From Amphiura filiformis (Eukaryota; Echinodermata; Ophiuroidea; Amphilepidida; Amphiuridae): DNA of 64,000 nucleotides. Shown here piece after piece: positions 11,755 through 23,830 of this stretch; position 1 is the first letter of the stretch; the number at the start of each line of letters is the position of its first letter. The stretch spans positions 44,356,099-44,420,098 of the forward strand of contig NC_092640.1 of assembly GCF_039555335.1 (NCBI RefSeq), given 5' to 3'. The notes beneath the pieces were generated by a model. It was not told the origin of the DNA. It worked only from the letters and a program-made list of their open reading frames with translations, and searched no databases. The position numbers were made by a program, and so were the translations under genes.

Positions 11755-11945
11755 GATTGTCTTCAAACTTAACCACGGTCACCCTTGATTAAGCATTGTT
11801 GACCATGGTGTGATAGGTGTGATCAACCATGGTCAACTATACATGGTTATACCACTGTTAACCATGGTTAGCTATGATTGATCATTGTTTAACTATATAT
11901 GGTCAACCATGGTTAACCATGTTACCATGGTTGACATTTCCCCCA
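11755..11945. repeat. ACCATGGT-rich repeat, short copy
   Basis: Imperfect repetition of the palindromic core ACCATGGT with GGTCAACC and GGTTAACC variants. It matches the much longer array at 51535-52435. Confidence 0.75.
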
Positions 11946-12201
11946 GGGTTTGATAGACATTCATCATGAAGGAAAACTGCATTTTAAACAAAAATTTTCA
12001 CTGCAATTTAGACACAATACAATATGGGATTGGATTGGATATCAGAAGATATTATAAAATCAATATCAGATATCGGATTGGTGGATAAACATCATTTTGG
12101 TTAAGCCTAATTACCCAGGGGGTCACTGGAATATAAAAGTTCTACACATGCTTGTTTAATCAAACAGTGTAAAAGGGTCGAATTTTCAGCTTACAACTAT
12201 A

Positions 12202-13764
12202 GTCGTGTTCACATTGTCGGACGTACGCCCGGCGGAACTTGATCGGCGTAAGTTGCTAGGAGTAGTGGTAGGCGCTTCCAGGAGTAGGTGCAGTGTGAAC
12301 GATGGTCAGCGTAAGTTCCACTGTACGTCCGACGATTTACTCCTGATTTTTGTCAGGAGTAAATCGAGCTGGGTGTAAGTAGCGAGCTGGGTGTAACCTC
12401 CGCCAGGCGTAATTTGCAATGTGAATGCTGCTACTCCTGGCACCCGGTGCAAGTATGACATTTTGTTAGTCGGAACTAAAAAATTACATATCGCACAGTG
12501 ATAAAGGTCACAGAAACACCGGAAGTGGTACACACTAAAAACTACGGGGTTATATTTTCCGTGGTCATTTTGAATTGACCACGTTTGGGGTTGTTTTGAC
12601 CCTTCAAGGGGGTTGTACTGTTTTAATTTGACCACATTCACGAGGTCATTTTAGCCACGACGAGCGTGGTCAAAAAAACTTAGTGGTCATTTTGCCGATA
12701 CCGTCGCGCATTGATATCAGTTTCAATCTTCCGCTTTGAAAATCTCAATTCATAAATGAGTTTAAACATGAGCTGCAATTAATGTTTGTTGATTAATAAA
12801 TAAAACTAATTTTTTGACCGAAGTTACCCAATTTGTCAACTTTATAATGAGTTGCATTTCGGAACTATTTGCACACACGGTGTGCATCGGCTCACGTGGT
12901 CACATCAGCGCCATATTTGTTCTGATTGTGCAGCTCAGCGGATTGTCGTGTGTGCTTGTCTGCATGATGGAATATGAAAAGTTAGTTGAAAAGTGAGACT
13001 GCAAGGATGCATAGACCCTTGTCTATGCACGCAGATTCATTCAATTTCATGCTGTCGTGGCTGGTGTCTTGGCTGCAGTTGTTATAAGCTTATATCATGT
13101 AATCTTATAATACGTGAACTGTCATAGGCGATGACTGACTGTGTGTGAGTGTGATACACAGATGCATTTTGCAGTTTGCTGTTTATGTAATGCTTTCTCT
13201 GTGCAGAAACACACTTATGTCCTGGTGGGACCAGCATGACCATAGGCCTAATAACAAAATCCAAACAACCCCTAAATGTGGTTATTGAGTAACCCTATAA
13301 AACAACCCTTTCAAATGGGTCATTTCATTTGACCCCGAAATGAGGTCATTAAGTAACCCAATAAGGCAACCCTTTTGAAGGGGTCATTTCATTTGACCCC
13401 GAAATGTGGTAATATTTTGACCCCAATGGGGTTACTATTTGACCCAAATACGTAGTCATTGCAATGACCCGACCAATGGGGTCAAAATGACCCGTTAGTG
13501 GTATGGTGTTTAGTTGATAACTATGCTGGGGTCAAAAATGACCCCGTTTGGGTCATTTTTTGACCCCGTAGTTTTAAGTGTGTAGCCAATGTTTACGCCA
13601 ACCAGAAGTGAATGCTTGGTGGAACTAATTGGCGTAGTGCTAGGAGTAGGCTGGGTGTGGACACAGTCACTGGACACGCGATAGGAGTAGGGAAAATATT
13701 TGTGGAATTTTGATCAATGTTAGCGTAAGTTTACGCCGGGTGCAACTCAAAATGTGAACACGAC
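12202..13764. mobile_element. TA-flanked element, TIR GTCGTGTTCACATT, with nested insertion
   Basis: Left end GTCGTGTTCACATTG and right end AATGTGAACACGAC are inverted, each bordered by TA. The interior carries GGAGTAGG and GGCGTAAGTT repeats in both orientations. It is interrupted from 12531 to 13582 by a different TA-flanked element, leaving about 510 bp of its own sequence. Confidence 0.75.
12531..13582. mobile_element. TA-flanked element with GACCCC arrays, copy 2 (nested)
   Basis: Ends are CACACTAAAAACTACGG and CCGTAGTTTTAAGTGTG, with TA on both sides. Length 1052 bp. Near the right side it carries a regular series of GACCCCAATGGGGT-type palindromic motifs. It is a sister of 9299-10360 and sits inside 12202-13764. 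No transposase frame. Confidence 0.8.
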
Positions 13765-14750
13765 TAGTGGCATTATTTAAGGGTCTGTTTTGGCTTTAAT
13801 TGGGTTTACATTTATGGTTACACAACAAAAGTAACAACATAGAGGGTGACAAATGTGCTGGTGGAGGGTAAAATTAGGGGGGTCCTAAGATTTTTTGGCA
13901 TGCCACGAAGGGGGCAAGCAATTTTTGGCAGGCTGAGAGGGGGAGGGCAATTTTTGGCAAGCAATTTCAAAATTTTATCCCCAGGGCTCATAATTATTGC
14001 ACAGCCCCTTATGCCATGTAGAGTCTGTTGTGAGGTTTGATTAACAATCATTGGTAGGATGTTTATAACCGAGTGACCTCCTGCCTGAAGTGTTGCAAGA
14101 TTCTAATTGACCATTTAAAAAATTCTGTAAAATCCTTTGTAAAGAAACGAGAATACTTCATTGTCAATGTGCATTTTTTACTGGTCAAGTACTGCTGACA
14201 AAATGATGACATATGTTTTTTGTTTTTGTTTGTTTATTTTTACAGTGATTCTGGGAATTACCAAAATGGTCGAAGTGATGTCATAAACACAATGAATTAT
14301 TGAATATTCTGTTTTATAACTCAAATCCAGTAAAATTACATTATTATGAATTTTGAACTATACATGTGAGTCAAGCAAGATGTGTGCTGTCCGTGCAGTG
14401 TGTTTCTGAAAAGAGAAAAAAAAAACATGAAATAGCAACATGAATATGAGCAGATCAGGCTAACTTTGAAATATTACCTCATGAAATTAAAGGTCACCAT
14501 AAAATAAACTTTTTTGGCATTTTTCAATTTTCTACTAAAACTAGTAATTTTTATTAATTGATGTCCTTGATATTAAAGAGAACTTTATTGGAGTGCAGGT
14601 GTGGAAGTCATAGGCGGCACAGTTTACAGGAATTTACACACAATTTTTAGAATAGTAGAGTAGAATATAAAGAGGTTCTAAAGCTGTCATGTATGTAGAA
14701 CCTAAATGGTTTTGTGAAGAACTAAAAAGGTCCTGCAAAGGCCATAACAC

Positions 14751-14782
14751 ACAAGTACATCATGTTTGCATGATGTACTTGT
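14751..14782. repeat. Perfect 14-bp hairpin
   Basis: ACAAGTACATCATG (14751-14764) and its exact reverse complement (14769-14782) flank a TTTG loop. It lies just before the LINE/SINE-type tail at 14814. No promoter or precursor context supports a microRNA. Confidence 0.6.
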
Positions 14783-14813
14783 AATTTGTTGTATAATTTT
14801 ATAATTAGGGCAT

Positions 14814-14886
14814 GCTTTGTAAAGCGCTTAGCGACTTCTGTTTTAAGTGCTTCATAAATGTTTCTTTATTTATTATTATTATTATT
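14814..14886 (+). repeat. LINE/SINE-type 3' tail
   Basis: Contains GTAAAGCGCTTAGCGAC and ends in a run of TTA/TTTA units. The AAGCGCTT block and a simple-repeat tail are shared with the 3' part of the SINE at 41461-41794, suggesting a common LINE-derived 3' end. Confidence 0.5.
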
Positions 14887-15207
14887 CTGTACAGAACCAT
14901 GTTATAATTTCCTAGAACTGTTTTCTTGAGCTGCCTTTTATGTAGATAATTTATTTATTTACATAACTGGCTAAAATACATCAAAAATACACATACAGAG
15001 CCTGTCATAAAATAAAAATTATAAAATATTGTCCCGGTAGGCTAGCCAGGAGGAGCCAGGAGCGTGAACACTATCACCCGAGGGGTGTGACCCCTCCAAC
15101 CCACCGAGACAAGTGAACTCAAAGCATAAATATTAAATATTGCACATTTAGAATAATTTTAAAACATATTATACATTGCACAAATTTCATCAACAATAAC
15201 ATAAAAT

Positions 15208-15513
15208 TTAGGAGTCCAGCTCCAGCTCTTGCATAGTCATTTCAATAAAATGTGTTTTAAGGTGGCTTTTGAATGGCCTCATATTTTCATGCAAAATAAA
15301 GTGATCCCTGATGGACACTGGAAGTGCATTCCAAAGACAGGGAAAATTGACACTGATGGTATATTTGAAACTATCGGTTTTAGGGGTGATATGATTGTTA
15401 AAAAGCAAATTGTCAGGATGGCGAATGTTTATAATCCAATTGCTGAAATGAAAGACATAAGAATTTGGATATTCAGATGGTCTTTGCAGGTGGGTGGGAG
15501 GGGGGTTAACCAC
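15208..15513 (-). pseudogene. LINE reverse transcriptase ORF2, C-terminal fragment
   Basis: The frame carries the C-terminal signature seen in CR1/L2/jockey-like non-LTR retrotransposon ORF2 proteins: IRHPDNLLFNNH, then PCLWNALPVSIRD, then FKSHLKTHFIE. These lie beyond the polymerase domain, near the end of ORF2. The catalytic palm is not present in the window, so this is a 5'-truncated, dead copy. It lies about 400 bp beyond the last exon of the broken subtilase gene, on the same strand. Confidence 0.7.
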
Positions 15514-15922
15514 AAAATGAGCTGCCTTTTAACTCAACCCAAAAAAGAAAATTTCAACCCCCTAAGCCCTGCAAAAAAGAAGTTAAAACCCTCCACACCC
15601 CCCACACCCCCATATTGAACTTCTAATGAATGTTTGATGACATAAAATCAATAATATATTTCCACCAAACGTTCGACATAAAAGGTATTTTATTTTCCAT
15701 CACCACACATTCGTTAGAAGATAAAAATGAATTGAAATAGATTGAATAATGAGTACTTGTTGAACAAATATTCTATGTCGAAAAATAAACAAGATTTGCA
15801 ACCCCGGGGTATCCGTGCGGATCCTTGTTTTTCTTTTCAAAACACCCCTTAATCCGTGTTTTATATCTGAGTGCCCCCCCTGGGTTTGCAACTTACCGCG
15901 AATGGTATATGCATGATCAATC

Positions 15923-16069
15923 TCACTGTGACTGTTCTCCTACATAGAGGAGAAGGTTAGGACTTCCAGATCCTTGGTTGCTAACCACACCTTGGGTACC
16001 CTCACTTATAATTGTACTTTTTTACGTTAGCAGCAGTGACACCACGTTCAAGGAGGAGAGCAGCGGCAC
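15923..16069 (-). pseudogene. Subtilase pseudogene exon 9: frameshifted C-terminus
   Basis: Starts GAAALLLERGVTAANV and, as written, stops at TGA 16004-16002. In the neighbouring frame the reading continues through VVSNQGSGSPNLLLYVGEQ to a TGA at 15925-15923, matching the [11 protein letters not shown] end of the paralogue. The switch lies at a run of six A (minus strand, about 16017-16023), so a one-base gain there explains it. Confidence 0.75.
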
Positions 16070-16131
16070 CTGAAATAAAAAAAACAAAAATATGCTTCAA
16101 AAATTAACTAAATAAATCAATAATGCCATTG

Positions 16132-18719
16132 CCTCATTTCAAATATATAGTTTTAGTTTTGGTTTTGATTTTGGTCACGTGGTTTCCTTTTGTCCTGCCT
16201 AACCACTTGAATCATAAGATATCGAACTCATTGTTTCTACCTTTTGTTTAAAACCGAACATTTGTGTCAGTCAGTTTCGGTTTTGGTTTCAGTTTCTTAT
16301 AAGTGGTGTGGATCATGCGCGTACGCAGGACTTTTTCAAGGGGGGTGTGATGATAAAAATACTAAAATAAAGAAATGGCCGTGTAGCGGTCATCTGGTCG
16401 CGCCTGCGCGTCGCAGGGGGGAGTCTGAGGGGATGTGCCCCCCTCAGAATTAGAAACTTTTGGAAAATGAAGACCTAATTGAAGCGATTTGGTGGACAAT
16501 TTTGGCACTATTAGTGTGTAAAATTTTAAATTGAAAAAGCCAAAAATTAGTGAAATGACGGTCCATGAAGCCTTTCGTCATTCGTGAACAAGTTTTTTCT
16601 TCAGTTGTAGGCCTATAAATTGTGTTAAACACAAATTGGTAAATATCGAAAGCACCGAGAATCAAAAATGGCTGCTTGTTTATCCACTGTGCAGGGGGGT
16701 GTCTGAGGGGGGATGTGCCCCCCTCAGAATTAAGAAACTTTTGGAAAATGAAGACCTAATTGAAGCGATTTGGTAGACAATTTTGGCACTATTAGTGCGT
16801 AAAATTTTAAATTGAAAAAGCCGAACATTTGTGAAATGACGGTCCATGAAGCCTTTTGTGAACAAGTTTTCTTTTCAGTTGTAGGCCTATAAATTGTGTT
16901 AAACACAAATTGGTAAATGTCGAAAGCAGAATCAAAAATGGCTGCTTGTTTATCCACTACGCAGGGGGTGTCTGAGGGGGAATATGCCCCCCTAAGAATC
17001 AAGAAACTTTTGCAAAATGAAGACCTAATTGAAGCGATTTGTTGGATCATTATTGGACTATTAGCATGATTAGCAATGTAAAATTTTAGTTTGAAAAAGC
17101 CGAAAATTGGTGAAATAACGGTACATGAAGCCTTTCGTGAACAAGAGTTTTGCCTCCTGCAGAAGTTCGAAAAATTTGCAAAATGGAGGTCCGATTGAGG
17201 CCATTTGGTGCATCATTTTTACACTATTTAAATCATTGCTTCAAACAGAAAAAGGGCCCGAACTCAATTTGCACAATTAAAACCTTTACGTATGTTGCGG
17301 AGTAGGGTCCGGGGTAGGGTGTGGGGTGTGATGTGGAGAGGTGTTGGTTTTAACATCATAAGGCCCTATATCCATGTCAATTAACAATTAAAACCTTTAC
17401 GTATGTAGGTTGCCAGGGTAAAGGTGTAATGATGTGGGGGTGTTAACATGTATTGACACATTTACGTACGTTGCCCGTCAATACCGGGTATAGGCCTAGG
17501 GGTGAGATAAATTTGTGTGGGCGGGGTAATATATAGCCTATGATAATTGTAATGCCTTGCTCATCTCCCTCCTCTCCTCTTCCCATTCCCCCCTCTCCCC
17601 CCCCCCCTCTCTCCTCTCTCTGTCTCTCTCTCTTTCATTGCCTTTTCTCCCCCCATTTTAATTTTTTGGACAGATCCAAGGGGGGGTGTTTCACACCCGT
17701 AACACCCCCCCTGCGTACGCCACTGGTGTGGATCGTAAAATTATTTGATTTGAAGTTACCTACTAAGTATACAAAAGAAATGTTTAAATTTCGCAGTGCA
17801 ATATTCACGAGGAGAGAAATCGACCATGGTAATCTACATTGAAAGGCGTGGTTTACAAAACCGAATAAGTCTAGGCTAATTCACCTGTGAAAAAATATAG
17901 ACCATCGAAATATTTGCATCGACATTACAAAAGGGGTCACTATTGTAATTGTATAGGTGCTATAAACAAAATCGATTCATGTCTTTAATCCCATGTACCA
18001 GAATCGATGGAAGGCCATTATATGACCTCTAATAACCTAATGACTTTTACTGAATCAATTTTTACTGCAAAAAGTAGAAGATAGAGGGGAAAAGAGATTG
18101 TGTGGGTTTGTGTGTGTGTGTGTGTGTGTGGGGGGGGTGGTTGGAGGGCAAGGGGATATGGGCCGGGAGAGAGAGAAACAGATGAGAGAGAGCATTGGAA
18201 GTGAAAGAGAAGGGGAGGAGAGCTCGAGATGAAGATATCGAATGTAGGGGAGGAGGAGGGGAAAGGGGTAATTTAGGGAAGAGGTGGCTATATAGGGAGG
18301 GAGCCCAATCTTAAAGAGGTATGGGTTGTGCTTCCCGGGGATAATAAACTAATTCATAATCAAATCATCTCCATGCATCGTTTATGTTTCATACAAACAA
18401 ACAAATCCCCCACCCGCCCCATCCTTCAATATACGCCAAGCATGTATATGATTTCTAGGCCTAGAACTTCGTGAGTGTAATATGCCACCTACCTTCGACA
18501 GATAGCATCAACTGTCGTCCGCGGGATAGATTTCCGATATCAATCATGATATTATGTTAGCACAATAGGCTATTGTATACTTCTGGTTATATACCCTATA
18601 CTGTGTTCTTCCAGCATAATAGTGTTATGATTGCAAACCAGATCAGCTCTACTTTTTAATCCCTTGATTTTTGGTTTCTGAACAATAGAGAAACCAAAAC
18701 TATATATTTGAAATGAGGG
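16132..18719. mobile_element. Possible larger inverted-end element around a hAT-like insertion
   Basis: CCTCATTTCAAATATATAG at the left and CTATATATTTGAAATGAGG at the right are near-perfect inverses. They enclose the 16314-17725 element and 1 kb of AT-rich sequence, a TG run (18105-18130) and a GA-rich tract. No clean target duplication, so it may be chance pairing of two copies. Confidence 0.35.
16314..17725. mobile_element. hAT-like element with 8-bp duplication and internal 270-bp repeats
   Basis: GTGTGGAT occurs at 16306-16313 and 17726-17733 directly outside ends CATGCGCGTACGCAGG and, inverted, CAGTGGCGTACGCAGG. An 8-bp duplication with CA-GTGGCG ends is typical of hAT transposons. Inside are three diverged direct repeats of about 270 bp (GTCTGAGGGG... 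near 16422, 16700, 16968). No transposase frame. Confidence 0.75.
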
Positions 18720-18732
18720 ATTGCTTCATTGG

Positions 18733-18870
18733 GCTGTTCCAGTTAAAATCCATACACCCCCTATGGAAGACATGGCTTTAATCTTCCACATAGGGAGTGT
18801 GAATTTCAAATGGGATTACCTGAATAAGTGACTCCACTTGAAATATACACCCAATGTAGGGGAAATTAAC
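18733..18870. repeat. MITE of the ATTTGAAATTCACAC family
   Basis: GGGCTGTTCCAGTTAAAATCC, CACCCCCTATGGAAGAC, then GTGTGAATTTCAAATGGG and a degraded opposite arm. Confidence 0.6.
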
Positions 18871-19002
18871 TGAATGTCGGCAAATTCATCATGGTTCAGT
18901 GCATTGCGTCATATATGGGCACGGTGGGGGGAGGGAGGTTGGGTGGATGTGCCCCTCCAATCACTTGAAAATTTAGAGAATCCACTATAGTCTGTATATG
19001 TA

Positions 19003-19180
19003 CCTCGAGTCACCGGCACTAGCTTTGAAGTTCAGCATGTTCTGCATTAGCTTGGCGTTACTTGATGCATGTACATACTTTTATGTGCGCGATCGACATG
19101 CCGCATATGTACAGGCAATAAACTACGCTAAGCCAATGCAGCACACGCTGAACTTCAAAGCTAGTGCCGTTGACTCGAGG
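19003..19180. mobile_element. 178-bp palindromic MITE
   Basis: Ends CCTCGAGTCACCGGCAC and GTGCCGTTGACTCGAGG are inverted. The arms continue as TAGCTTTGAAGTTCAGC for about 37 bp with one or two mismatches. No coding content. Confidence 0.75.
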
Positions 19181-19244
19181 AAGATATACAGAATATATTA
19201 AAATTGCCGAAAAATGGCTTGTGCCAACCCCCCCCACCGTGGTG

Positions 19245-19425
19245 GGTGCCCCAATAGACGAATCCAACGAGCCAAGTGATGGTCAGAATTCAATCGGCCA
19301 TTACTGGGTCCCGTCTGCACCAAACTGGTGTTATTACTGCCCAATTGGGTGGATTAAATCCGCTTAAAAATCGATGTTGAATTGTATTGTGTTGTAAACT
19401 TTCATCATTCGTTTGTCTATTAAGT
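19245..19425. mobile_element. MITE fragment related to 2600-2912
   Basis: Shares ATAGACGAATCCAA, CCCAATTGGGTGGATTAA and ATCGATGTT blocks with the 2600-2912 element, in opposite orientation. Confidence 0.5.
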
Positions 19426-20152
19426 GTAACATGTTTGATGGAATGCTGTTTAATATCCAGTGGCGTATCCAGAAGCCCCTTACCCCGGGGGGATGAGCTA
19501 GGTTTGTGCCGCCCTGGAGAAAGGATACAGGATGGCGCCCCTACTCCCCCCCCTCCCCACTCACACACATACACAACATCTCCAGTCTATCTCCAATGAA
19601 AAGGATTTTGAATTGATTTCTTTTGAAATGAAGCTATTTACACATACAAAATCATTAGGCATATTAATTTGGAAAGAAAAAAGATTTACATAATAGAATG
19701 GTGACAACTTAGATTCCCATTTTAAAACTATATATAGGCCTATCTGCTGATATTTGCAATGCATAGATTTTTAGGTCTATAAGGGAGGGTTGACATGGAG
19801 TGTCTAGGAAATGTGACCCCCGAGAGTTTGAAGATTTTTTACAAATATGCCTACACTCCATCCAATTGAAGTCATTTGGTGCGCAATTCAAAATATTAAT
19901 GGGAGGTTGTAATTATGGGGAAACTCTGTCGCATTATGTGGAAGCCCAAGGGAGGGGTAAAATTTTGAAAATACGGGTTTAAATCATGTCACCCATTTTG
20001 ATAGTATCTGCATGAACGTAAAACGCTAATATTATATAGATTTTTTTCTCTCTATCCCACAGTGGCGTAGATTTCTTTTTGACATTGGGGAGGAATGGGG
20101 TTGAAAAATATTTCCCGATGTATTGTGAATCCACCACCTTTTGGGGACAGAA

Positions 20153-20400
20153 TAAGGCCTAAAAAAATTGTTTGATTGGCGTAACATGAAAAAAAAAATT
20201 AGGGTAGGTCGGTCGGCATTTTTTTTTTAACACGCATTTTAAGCTGAAAATCGCAAATTTTTTCTTCTTTTTTAAATTTTAATCTTTTTAAGATTTTTTT
20301 ATTCATTTTTTGCAAAAAAATAAGAAAAAAAGTCTAGGGTTGGGCCTATTTATAGGGTCGGTCGGGTTACGCCAATCAAACAATTTTTTTTAGGCCTAAG
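20153..20400. mobile_element. MITE, TIR AAGGCCTAAAAAAATTG
   Basis: TTGTTTGATTGGCGTAAC at the left and GTTACGCCAATCAAACAA at the right are exact inverses; the terminal arms are about 34 bp. The interior is T-rich with GGTCGGTCGG at both sides. Confidence 0.75.
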
Positions 20401-21889
20401 TTTATGGTACAAATACGCGCGAAGTGAGCAAAAGTTTTTTTGCCATAGGCCTATTGAAGCTATTTTATGGTGAAATATGTTGCAAAAGTGGAACAACTTC
20501 GCGCGTAGAGCGCAAAAATTGGCAATGTTTATAGCTAACATGGCCTTGGTCAAATATGAGGTTAATATGGTCAGAATTCCACATACAACATTGGGGGTGG
20601 CTGGGCCATGAAAAAAATGTCTGAAAGTCGCATTTTTACTTTGTAAATGAGGGCCTAATCTCAAATTTATCCTATCCTGTAAAAGACGATTTTTGAAATT
20701 AGAAAATAATAAGGGACTGCAATGTCCACTTTAAGGCGAGTTGGAAGGGAGAATGACCCAGCGGTGTTTGCACTCAAATATTGAGACAAATAAAGCCGAA
20801 ACACAAGAGGAATGGGCTGCAGGACGTGATGCAAGGGTTGTCATATATCTGCCCCTGCTGCATGATTTCTCTCGGGAGGAGGGAAAACGCCCAAAATTTT
20901 AATTTAGATATTAATATTATTGACCTTGATTTATGAACCGCAACACCTATGGAAATATAAATGCAATTATTGTCTTCCTTGACTCACACTTTCTAGAAGA
21001 CCAATAAACCAATAATAAAGTTACTGCCGTTTTTGAGTTGACTCGCTACAAGTGAAAATGATATAATGAATACTAATGTTTACATTCGCGTGAAGCGTGC
21101 GAAAAATTTTGAGTTTTACAGTTTGGAGAAGGCTTAGAATGGAGCACAGCACCCTTACCTCCTAACCATGCCCAAGTACTCAAAATAACACACTCTTTAA
21201 GTTAAAATGACCAAGTATGACGCATATACATTGGAACAAATTAGCGCGAAGCTCGCGAAAATGTGCAATTTTTAACCTAAAATGGTCAAATATGCTGTTA
21301 ATGTGGTCCAAAAAAGGTGAATTTGAATGAAGTATTTTAGCCAAAACTCAAGGTATAATACCAAATATTGCCTATATTATAACAGCATGCCTACTTAGAC
21401 CATCAGGGATGTTGTGTTGAGCGGAATGTCCCCCTCTCCTCGGATTGACGCCCATGGTACATGGTGTAGAACATTTAGACTTCCGCATCTCGGAAGGGGC
21501 TCACATGTGATGCATCCAGTGGGGCAGGCGGCGTAGGAAGCGCAACATGTGACGTACGAGGCTGGCGAAGATACAGGGCTGACAGCCCCATTCAAAATAC
21601 ACGGTTAGCAATTACAGTGTGGTACACTGTCGTACCCCGACGGTTTTAGAGTAAGATAATTTTGCTTTGACACCACATAACAAATTTAGAATTGTTTGTG
21701 AAGATTTCATGATTATGTGTTAATCCAATGGCGACCTCAAAATTGGTGATATCGCTTCCTACACCACCTGCAGTGGGGGCTGATTTCAACACAGGGCGAC
21801 ACAAATTTGACTGCCATATCAACGCCAATGGTTATGCGTTATTTCTTTGTTTTTCTCATCACCCGCGAATCGCGCAGAAAAAATAGATT
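20401..21889. other. Gene-free stretch in intron 8
   Basis: Contains scattered GCGCGAAG-type motifs (20412, 20500, 21090, 21245), related to those in the next array, but no open frame with domain features and no clear terminal repeats. Confidence 0.4.
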
Positions 21890-22745
21890 TTCACTGTTTG
21901 GAAGTGGCTCAATTAAGATCCATCGAGGGGGCGCTGAATACAAACAATTAAGAGGTCATGGTATACGTTCTCCCTTGACTCCCCTAGTTACGCCACTGGT
22001 CATGCGGTATTTGTTTTTCTGACCCTCTAAATTCAACATGGGTGACACGTTCCCCCATTGACTCCCCTAGTTTTCTTTCATAATCATTAGTTTTGTTGAA
22101 ATTTGCGCGAAACGTGCGAAATTTTAGATTTCCACTGCTTGGGAGGGCTCAAAATCCATCGAGGGGCGCTGAATCCAAACAAGATTGGGTCCCCTAGTTT
22201 TTAATACGCCTTTCTGAATGATTAGTTTTGTTGAAATTCGTGCGAAGCACGTGCAAATTTAGATTTCCACTGCTTGGTAGGGCTCAAAATCTATTAAAGG
22301 GGTGCTGAATCCAACAAGGGGTAGCATGTTCCCGTTGAGTCCCTTAGTTATGAATCTGGTCATGCATTATTTCTTTTTAATGACCCTCTGAATTTTGACC
22401 TCGGATCTTTGATCATGATTAGTTGTGTTAAAATTCGCGCAATTCAAGATTTTCATTGCTTGGAAGGGGCTCAAAATTCATCGAGAGGGCGCTGAATAAG
22501 ACAAGGGGTGACACCCCTCCCCTGGACTCCCCTGGTTACGCCTCTGGTCATTTTTTTTTTTTTTTTTTTTTTTTTCTCTTAATTTTGGCCTTAAAACGGT
22601 CTTTTCATATTATTTTTATAATGATTTAGTTTTGTTGCAATTTGCGAAAATTTAGACTTTCACCGCTGAGGGGCTCAAAATCCATTGAGGAGGCGCTGAA
22701 TCCATCACATGGCGGCACGTTCCCCCTTGACTCCTTTAGTTACGC
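21890..22745. repeat. Diverged tandem array, five units
   Basis: Units marked by CACTGCTTGG...GGGGCTCAAAATCCATCGAGG...GCGCTGAATCCA occur near 21892, 22133, 22267, 22455 and 22662. Each is followed by a CCCTAGTTACGCC-like piece. A T-run (22551-22575) interrupts the array. Confidence 0.65.
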
Positions 22746-22974
22746 CTATGGTCATGGCATTGTTTTATCCTCTCCCACTCCCCAGCTCTTAACTGCTGGT
22801 TGTAAAAGCCAACATGCAGGTTTCTCTCCTTCATCTACTTTTCCCTGGTTAGGCATATGCCGCCTTCCTTCCCACACAGTGGCGTAGCTAGGGGTTGTGG
22901 AGCCCAGGGCTAAGGATACATAATGGCGAAAATGTGCACAAACAGGGCCTATCACTCATTAATTTTGGTTATAC

Positions 22975-23830
22975 TGAAGTTGAATATTGGTCTTAAATTG
23001 ATCTGGTTACAAGACGCCCTCCTTGTATGTGCCACCTCACAAGCCGCCCTCCTTATATGGGTCACCCTGTAGGCCTATAACGTGTGTTGTAATTTTCCGC
23101 CCCTTGTATATATTTCGCCTGGTAACAAGCCAACATGTGCCGCCCTAAATAGGTGACTGACAAGCGTTTTTTTCTCACCCCTCCCTTACTTTTATCCTGG
23201 TTACAAGACGTCTTCCTTGTACTATGTGCCGCCCCACAACACATGCCACCATACTTGCTGCCCCACAAGCCACCCTCCTTCTATGTGTCAAAACTTTAGG
23301 CCCATAAAGCGTGATCTACTTTTCCACTCCTATTTTCTCCTGGTTACAAGTCACAATGTGCCGCCCTTTATTGACGACTGATAAAAGTTTTTCTCTCCTT
23401 CATCCCTCTTCTTTTGTCCTGGTTACAAACCGCCCTCGTATGTGCCGCACGTCACAAGCCGCCCTCCTTGTATAGGTCATCCTGTAGGCATTATAGTTAT
23501 AACGCCTTTTGTACTTTTCCGCCCCCTTTTTTCCCTGGTATACAAGTTACAATGTGCCACCCTTTATTGACGACTGATAAAAGTTTTTTTCTCCTTCATC
23601 CCTCTTCTTTTGTCCTGGTTACAAACCGCCCTCATATGTGCCGCACGTCACAAGCCGCCCTCCTTGTATAGGTCACCCTGTATGTACACCTGTTGTACTT
23701 TTCCGCCCGCTCTTTTCTCCTTATGGGTGAAATATGACACTGGCATTTTTTCACAAGCCAGCCTCCTTATACCGCCCTCCTTGTACGGTTTCGCTCCACA
23801 TGCCGCCCTCCTTGCCACCCTGTTGGCCTA
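22975..23830. repeat. Tandem array of about 195-bp CCGCCCTCCTTGT units
   Basis: Blocks such as CCTGGTTACAAACCGCCCTC and CACAAGCCGCCCTCCTTG return about every 195 bp; the units around 23415 and 23611 are nearly identical over about 70 bp. The whole array is strand-biased (C/T rich), which gives spurious long frames. Confidence 0.75.

Noticed and set aside
14751..14782. Possible microRNA precursor
   Set aside because: Stem of 14 bp with a 4-base loop is too short for a typical precursor.
15229..15618. 129-codon plus-strand frame
   Set aside because: Antisense shadow of the LINE ORF2 fragment.
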